Assembly: GCF_011742875.1 (NCBI RefSeq)
Contig: NZ_JAAQTL010000001.1
Location: 3,230,867-3,294,866, forward strand
DNA length: 64,000 bases
DNA from: Luteibacter yeojuensis
GTDB lineage: Bacteria > Pseudomonadota > Gammaproteobacteria > Xanthomonadales > Rhodanobacteraceae
Direction of reading: 5' to 3'
Made by a program: the position numbers and the translations under genes. Shown here in pieces: positions 59,694 through 64,000 of the stretch. Each line of letters starts with the position of its first letter. Positions within the stretch are counted from its first letter, which is position 1. A model generated the notes under the pieces. The model was not told where the DNA came from, searched no databases, and worked only from the letters and a program-made list of their open reading frames with translations.

Positions 59694-59778
59694 TGTAGGA
59701 GCCCCTATAGCGGCGAGAAGCCCACGGCGCGATGAAACGGCGACGCAAGTTTCCCTCGCCGCTATAGCGGCTCCTACG
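59694..59778. repeat. Inverted-repeat element, GCTATAGC type, overlapping the anmK stop
   Basis: TGTAGGAGCCCCTATAGCGG (59694-59713) faces CCGCTATAGCGGCTCCTACG (ending 59778). The centre is GAGAAGCCCACGG...GCAAGTTTCCCTCGCC. Its right edge provides the TAG stop of anmK. It lies 25 bp from the previous element, giving a tandem of two repeat types. Confidence 0.9.
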
Positions 59779-60913
59779 GGAAGTTGGGCCTTGCCGACGG
59801 CGACGGGTACACCGCGCCCAGCAGGCGCAAGCCACGCGCGCCGGTAACGGCCGGCAGATTGCCCGGCTCCCCGTGCAGCCGTCGATACGCGAGCCACGCG
59901 AACGCCATCGCTTCCATCATGTCCGGGTCGATCCCGAACGCCGCGCTCGCATGCAGCGGCCGTCCCTCGAGCCGCGCGGCGATCGCCTGCATCAACCCCC
60001 TGTTGTGCACGCCACCGCCACAGGCGACGACGTCGGTGGCGTCCGCGGCGTGACGCTGGATCGCCTCGGCCACGGACACGGCGCTGAGGGCGAGGAGCGT
60101 GGCTTGTACGTCCTCCGGCGCCAGTTCCGCCACGCGCGGATGCGCGTCCAGCCAGGCGAGGTGGAAATGTTCGCGGCCCGTACTCTTGGGCGGCGGCAGC
60201 ACGAAGTACGCGTCGTCGAGGAGTTCGCCGAGGAGTCCCGCGTCCACCTGGCCCATCGCGGCGAACGAGCCATCGCGATCGAAGGGCTCGCCGCGATGGC
60301 GCAGGCACCACGCGTCCATCAGGCCGTTGGCCGGACCGGTATCGAAGCCGGTGACGTCGCCGTCGGGCGTCAGCCGCGTGACATTGGCGATGCCGCCGAG
60401 GTTGAGCACCACGCGCGATCCGCGCTCGGGCCGCAGCACCGTGGCGTGGAAGGCCGGAACCAGCGGGGCTCCCTGGCCGCCCGCGGCGACGTCGGCGCGA
60501 CGGAAGTCGGCGACGGTATCGATGCCGGTGCGCTCCGCGATCACCGAGGGATCGCCGATCTGCAAGGTGAAGGGAAAATCGCCGGTGGGCCGGTGGCGGA
60601 TGGTCTGCCCGTGGGATCCGAGCGCCGTCACCTCGGCGGCCGCAACGCCGGCCCGCTCGAGCACGGCCTGCGCGGCATCGGCGAAGGCGATCGCGACGGC
60701 AACGTCCAGGCGTCCGTAGGCGTCGAGGTCGAGGCGAAGCTCGTCCTGCGCCACGGCGAGGATCCTGCGGCGCAGGGTTTCGTCCCACGGATGGGTCAGG
60801 CCGGCGACCAGGCTGGGCCGACCGTCGGCGAAGCGGACCAGCGCGGCATCGATGCCGTCCGCGCTGGTGCCGGAAATGAGGCCGAGGTAAAGGCCGTCCC
60901 TGCTGGCGGCCAC
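59774..60913 (-). CDS. anmK: Anhydro-N-acetylmuramic acid kinase
   Basis: This 379-residue kinase of the ASKHA fold phosphorylates and opens 1,6-anhydroMurNAc to MurNAc-6-phosphate in peptidoglycan recycling. It shows GLISGTSADGIDAALV (nucleotide loop), LGSHGQTIRHRP, FTLQIGDPSVIAERTGIDTV, VADFRRADVAAGGQGAPLVP, LNLGGIANVT and ACGGGVHNRGLM. It starts 3 bp after the M23 peptidase gene in the same direction. Its stop codon lies within the neighbouring repeat, so the C-terminal residues near PSARPNFP may vary between strains. Confidence 0.95.
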   Translation of the reverse strand: MAASRDGLYLGLISGTSADGIDAALVRFADGRPSLVAGLTHPWDETLRRRILAVAQDELRLDLDAYGRLDVAVAIAFADAAQAVLERAGVAAAEVTALGSHGQTIRHRPTGDFPFTLQIGDPSVIAERTGIDTVADFRRADVAAGGQGAPLVPAFHATVLRPERGSRVVLNLGGIANVTRLTPDGDVTGFDTGPANGLMDAWCLRHRGEPFDRDGSFAAMGQVDAGLLGELLDDAYFVLPPPKSTGREHFHLAWLDAHPRVAELAPEDVQATLLALSAVSVAEAIQRHAADATDVVACGGGVHNRGLMQAIAARLEGRPLHASAAFGIDPDMMEAMAFAWLAYRRLHGEPGNLPAVTGARGLRLLGAVYPSPSARPNFP

Positions 60914-60916
60914 GAC

Positions 60917-62368
60917 TCAGTCGTTGGTCGCCGGAGCGGTATCGTTCCGGGCGAGCTTGACGTTGGTGTCCACGCGGTTGAGGCGGGCAAGCTGCGGGCC
61001 GACCACTTCCTTCTTGAACTTCGCCAGCTGCGCGGCGGGCAGCGGCTCCGGCTTCGGCAGCGTGACGGTCTGCGGGTCGCGCTGCACGTTATTGACGCGG
61101 AATTCGTAATGCAGGTGCGGGCCGGTGGCGAGGCCGGTCATGCCGACGTAGCCGATAGTGGCGCCCTGGCTCACATGCTGGCCGACGCGGAGATTGGCGA
61201 ACCGCGACATGTGGCCGTAAGCCGTGCTGATCGTCTTGTTGTGCTGGATGACCACGAAGTTGCCGTAGCCGTTCATCCAACCGCGGAACTTCACCACGCC
61301 GTCGCCCGCCGCGTGGATCGGCGTGCCCGTGGGCGCCGCGTAATCCACGCCCTTGTGCGCGCGCATCCTGCCGAGGATCGGATGCATCCGGCCGGCGCTG
61401 AACTGCGAAGAGATACGCGTGAAGTCCACCGGGATGCGCAGGAACGAACCGGCGAGCGGGCGACCTTCCTCATTGAAGTAGCCGACCTTCCCGTCGCTGT
61501 TCTTGAAGCGGTACGCGGTGTAGCGCTTGCCCTGGTTGATGAATTCGGCGGCGACGATGTCGCCTTCGCGCAGGTATGCGCCGTCGCTATACATGTCGTC
61601 GTAGACGACGGTGAAGCTGTCGCCCACGCGCAGGTCCTGCACGAAGTCGATATCGAACTTGAAGACCTCGGCGAGCTTCAACACCATCGCGTTGCTCATG
61701 CCCGCCTTCGAGGCGGCACCGAACAGCGAGCTGTCGATCTCGCCATGCGCGATGTGCTCGCGGCGCTGCAGATCGCGTTTCTGCACGGTGAGCTGCGGCG
61801 CCGCGCCGTCGAGGCGCAGCGTGGCGATGCTGGCTTCGTCCTGGTCGAAGCGCACCCCCTTCAGCACGTGGTCGCCGCCGACGAGGAACTGGAATTCCTG
61901 GCCCGGATTGATCCGGTGGAACGCCTTCGAGCCGCCGGCGCCATCGATGACGTGCTGCAGGTCGGTCATCGTGAGGCCCTGCGCGAGGAAGATGTCGGCG
62001 AGGGTCTGGCCGGGCTGCACCTGCACCGTCTGCCATTCCTCGATCGGGAGGAGCGGCTTCGTGCTGGCGGGATCGATCTTCGGCACGGCCAGGGGAACCA
62101 CGGCGTGCACCGCCGGCGCGGCGACGAAGGACGGTTTTTTCATCGCACCCGCCCAGGCGGGGATGACGAGCGCGGAAAGGATGACGAGGAGGAAGGCGGT
62201 ACCGGCGAGGATCCAGCGCTCGCGGGTCCAGCTGAGGGGCTCCGACGAGGCATTGCGGCTGAACGACCAGTGGGCGCGGGCATCGTAGAAGTGCGAATGA
62301 CGGCGCTGCGCCTTGCGCCGGATGGCCTGCTTGCGGGCGCTGTGCGCGCCTCTGTTCTGGTCGATCAT
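60917..62368 (-). CDS. M23 family peptidoglycan DD-endopeptidase (MepM-like)
   Basis: This 483-residue cell-wall hydrolase is anchored by one N-terminal helix (ILAGTAFLLVILSALVIPAW). A LysM-like/OapA region follows (VQVQPGQTLADIFLAQGLTM), then a middle domain, and the LytM/M23 catalytic domain with the zinc ligands in RAHKGVDYAAPTGTPI and ATGPHLHYEFRV. The ATG at 62368 removes an unlikely 19-residue extension. It would cleave peptide crosslinks to allow sacculus growth. It is upstream of anmK in one operon and divergent from tyrS. Confidence 0.92.
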   Translation of the reverse strand: MIDQNRGAHSARKQAIRRKAQRRHSHFYDARAHWSFSRNASSEPLSWTRERWILAGTAFLLVILSALVIPAWAGAMKKPSFVAAPAVHAVVPLAVPKIDPASTKPLLPIEEWQTVQVQPGQTLADIFLAQGLTMTDLQHVIDGAGGSKAFHRINPGQEFQFLVGGDHVLKGVRFDQDEASIATLRLDGAAPQLTVQKRDLQRREHIAHGEIDSSLFGAASKAGMSNAMVLKLAEVFKFDIDFVQDLRVGDSFTVVYDDMYSDGAYLREGDIVAAEFINQGKRYTAYRFKNSDGKVGYFNEEGRPLAGSFLRIPVDFTRISSQFSAGRMHPILGRMRAHKGVDYAAPTGTPIHAAGDGVVKFRGWMNGYGNFVVIQHNKTISTAYGHMSRFANLRVGQHVSQGATIGYVGMTGLATGPHLHYEFRVNNVQRDPQTVTLPKPEPLPAAQLAKFKKEVVGPQLARLNRVDTNVKLARNDTAPATND

Positions 62369-62549
62369 CTTCTTTCTTGTACCCGCTCGCCCCGTGTTGT
62401 CGCGTACCATAACGGCCCTGTGCAAAGTACGTCAACGCCTTTCCCATCAAGGCTTTGCATCGCATCTTGCGGTTAACGCACAATTAACCGGCACGGCCTC
62501 TTCACATGCATTTGTGAAGGTCGAAAGATCCTACCTATAGAGAGAACGC

Positions 62550-63755
62550 ATGAACGAGCTGGAGCACGCCCTGGCCTCGATCGCCCGCGGGGCCGACGAG
62601 ATCATCAAGAAGGAAGACCTCGAGGCGCGCCTCAAGCTCGGTCGCCCACTGCGTATCAAGGCGGGGTTCGACCCCACCGCCCCGGACCTGCACCTGGGTC
62701 ATACGGTGTTGCTCAACAAGATGCGCCAGTTCCAGGACCTCGGCCACCAGGTCATTTTCCTGATCGGCGACTTCACCGGCATGATCGGCGACCCCACCGG
62801 CAAGAACGTGACCCGCAAGCCGCTCACGCGGGAGGACGTGCTGGCCAACGCGGAAACCTACGCCGAGCAGGTCTACAAGGTGCTCGACCGGGAGAAGACC
62901 GAGCTGCGCTTCAATTCCGAGTGGTTCGGCAAGATGGGAGCGGCCGACATGATCCGCCTCGCCGCGCAGCACACGGTGGCGCGCATGCTCGAGCGCGACG
63001 ACTTCGCCAAGCGCTACAAGGCCGAGCAGCCGATCGCGATCCACGAATTCCTCTATCCGCTCGTCCAGGGCTATGACTCCGTCGCCCTGAAGGCCGACGT
63101 GGAGCTGGGCGGCACCGACCAGAAGTTCAACCTGTTGATGGGCCGCGCCCTGCAGGAGCACCACGGCCAGGCGCCGCAGATCGTCCTGACCATGCCGCTC
63201 CTGGAAGGCCTGGACGGCGTCAACAAGATGTCCAAGTCGCTGGGCAACTACATCGGTATCAACGAGCCGGCCATCGACATCGTGACCAAGACGATGAAGA
63301 TCGGCGACGAGCTGATGTGGCGCTGGTTCGAGCTGCTGAGCTTCGAGGTTTCCCTCGACGAATTGGCCCGGATGAAGGCAGACATCGCCTCCGGCGCCCT
63401 GAATCCGCGTGACGCCAAGCTGCGGCTGGCCCGCGAACTGGCGACGCGCTTCCACGACGCGGCCGCCGCCGAGCAGGCGATCGCCGGCTGGCATGCGGTG
63501 GTGCGGGGAGAGGGCGATACCTCGCTCCTGCCGCTCACCGATATCCCGGCGCCCGCCGAGGGCTTCCGGCTGGCGGCGCTGCTGACGGCCGCCGGGGTGA
63601 CGCCGAGCAATTCCGAGGCGAACCGCAAGCTAAAGGAGCGCGCCGTTCGCATCGACGGCGAGGTGGTGGAGGATGCCTCGCGTGTCTTCATGACCGGTTT
63701 CGAGGGCGTGCTTCAGGTGGGCAAGCGAAACTTCGCGCGCATCCGGCTGATTTAA
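62550..63755 (+). CDS. tyrS: Tyrosyl-tRNA synthetase
   Basis: This 401-residue class I synthetase charges tRNA-Tyr. The HIGH-type motif is [11 protein letters not shown], then [20 protein letters not shown], tyrosine recognition in [20 protein letters not shown], and [14 protein letters not shown]-terminal S4 RNA-binding domain ([28 protein letters not shown]) is present. A good start ATG follows AGAGAGAACGC. It precedes a probable rRNA operon promoter region. Confidence 0.96.
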   Translation: MNELEHALASIARGADEIIKKEDLEARLKLGRPLRIKAGFDPTAPDLHLGHTVLLNKMRQFQDLGHQVIFLIGDFTGMIGDPTGKNVTRKPLTREDVLANAETYAEQVYKVLDREKTELRFNSEWFGKMGAADMIRLAAQHTVARMLERDDFAKRYKAEQPIAIHEFLYPLVQGYDSVALKADVELGGTDQKFNLLMGRALQEHHGQAPQIVLTMPLLEGLDGVNKMSKSLGNYIGINEPAIDIVTKTMKIGDELMWRWFELLSFEVSLDELARMKADIASGALNPRDAKLRLARELATRFHDAAAAEQAIAGWHAVVRGEGDTSLLPLTDIPAPAEGFRLAALLTAAGVTPSNSEANRKLKERAVRIDGEVVEDASRVFMTGFEGVLQVGKRNFARIRLI

Positions 63756-63786
63756 CGCAGGTTTCAAAAAAAGTTCACGAAAGCTC

Positions 63787-63814
63787 TTGCGGCATTCTTA
63801 GGAATCCGTATTAT
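63787..63814 (+). promoter_or_regulatory. Upstream promoter (P1) of probable rRNA operon
   Basis: TTGCGG (63787-63792), 16-nt spacer, TATTAT (63809-63814). It lies 30 bp after the tyrS stop, and an A-rich stretch AAAAAAA just upstream could act as an UP element. The assignment to an rRNA operon rests on the downstream promoter and leader style, since the 16S gene itself is outside the window. Confidence 0.5.
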
Positions 63815-63906
63815 TCGCGCTCCCGCTGCGGCCCACGTCGAACGATGAACGCAGCGGCAGCTGTATCGCCTCGTCGGCGACCTCGAAAAAAAGCTTCACG
63901 AGGGTG

Positions 63907-63934
63907 TTGACGGACAGGAAAAACGATATAGAAT
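63907..63934 (+). promoter_or_regulatory. Downstream promoter (P2) of probable rRNA operon
   Basis: TTGACG (63907-63912), 16-nt spacer, TAGAAT (63929-63934), followed by GGGCGGCTC, a GC-rich discriminator typical of stringently controlled stable-RNA promoters. AAAAAAAGC lies upstream at about 63886-63893. Confidence 0.65.
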
Positions 63935-64000
63935 GGGCGGCTCACCTCGGGACGAAATGTTCAGAGGGTGATCTCGAAAGAGGTCGCAAGTGATTGATCT
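63935..64000 (+). other. Probable rRNA leader start (continues beyond the window)
   Basis: The last 66 bp contain no ORF of note. They follow the P2 promoter and include the imperfect dyad GATCTCGAAAGAGGTC (63971-63986). A boxA sequence or the 16S 5' end is not reached, so the rRNA identity is inferred. Confidence 0.4.

Noticed and set aside
2642-59778. Inverted repeats as a CRISPR array
   Set aside because: The copies are dispersed single hairpins between genes, not regularly spaced direct repeats with unique spacers.

Overview
The window is GC-rich, densely coded gammaproteobacterial chromosome. It most resembles the Rhodanobacteraceae/Xanthomonadales (Luteibacter or Dyella type). This placement is my inference from three things: protein character; scattered inverted repeats built on GTAGGAGCCGCTATAGCGG; and a housekeeping order (coaBC-dut-algC, pyrE, an exonuclease III homologue, ampG, anmK, an M23 peptidase, tyrS, then an rRNA promoter) that I recall from that group. 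I see no integrase, transposase, tRNA, rRNA body or CRISPR array.

Left part (1-17.7 kb), accessory in character: a cut-off DHA2 drug exporter; two very small ORFs leading into a Tat-exported GH29 alpha-L-fucosidase; a DksA-type zinc-finger protein; a GST/DUF899 pair. Then comes the most interesting block (4.4-8.4 kb): a TIR-TM-TPR protein, a 42-residue peptide and a SLOG-like protein with four membrane helices, read as one operon and resembling TIR/SLOG signalling defence systems. After it come an NmrA-like oxidoreductase, a ThuA-like protein, a stand-alone histidine kinase, OsmC, a LysR/tautomerase/DUF4865 cluster, a GlxA-type regulator, MAPEG, a DsbG-like protein, a hydrolase with a cysteine in the nucleophile position, and small secreted proteins.

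Middle (17.7-36 kb): a MocR-type regulator lacking the PLP lysine sits directly upstream of a GH89 alpha-N-acetylglucosaminidase. Next are a secreted S33 peptidase, NhaA, and a BlaI/BlaR1-like pair whose repressor has lost its C-terminal half, followed by a serine beta-lactamase-family protein. Then a DJ-1/PfpI protein, NtrB/NtrC (with an unusual GAFPGA loop), a GNAT enzyme, and a PAS-GGDEF-EAL protein.

Right part (36-64 kb), mostly core: thiolase, TonB, phospholipase-D-type lipoprotein, YceI, SixA, ParA, speE and speA (polyamines), a beta-hydroxyacid dehydrogenase, a SPOR protein and argS, radC, coaBC-dut, a membrane-anchored AlgC, pyrE, an exonuclease III homologue, ampG, a ribbon-helix-helix protein, anmK, an M23 endopeptidase and tyrS. 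AmpG and AnmK together form a peptidoglycan-recycling theme next to the M23 hydrolase. The window closes with tandem promoters that probably drive an rRNA operon lying just outside it.

Eight intergenic loci carry the same GC-rich inverted repeats, some of which provide the stop codon of the adjacent gene.
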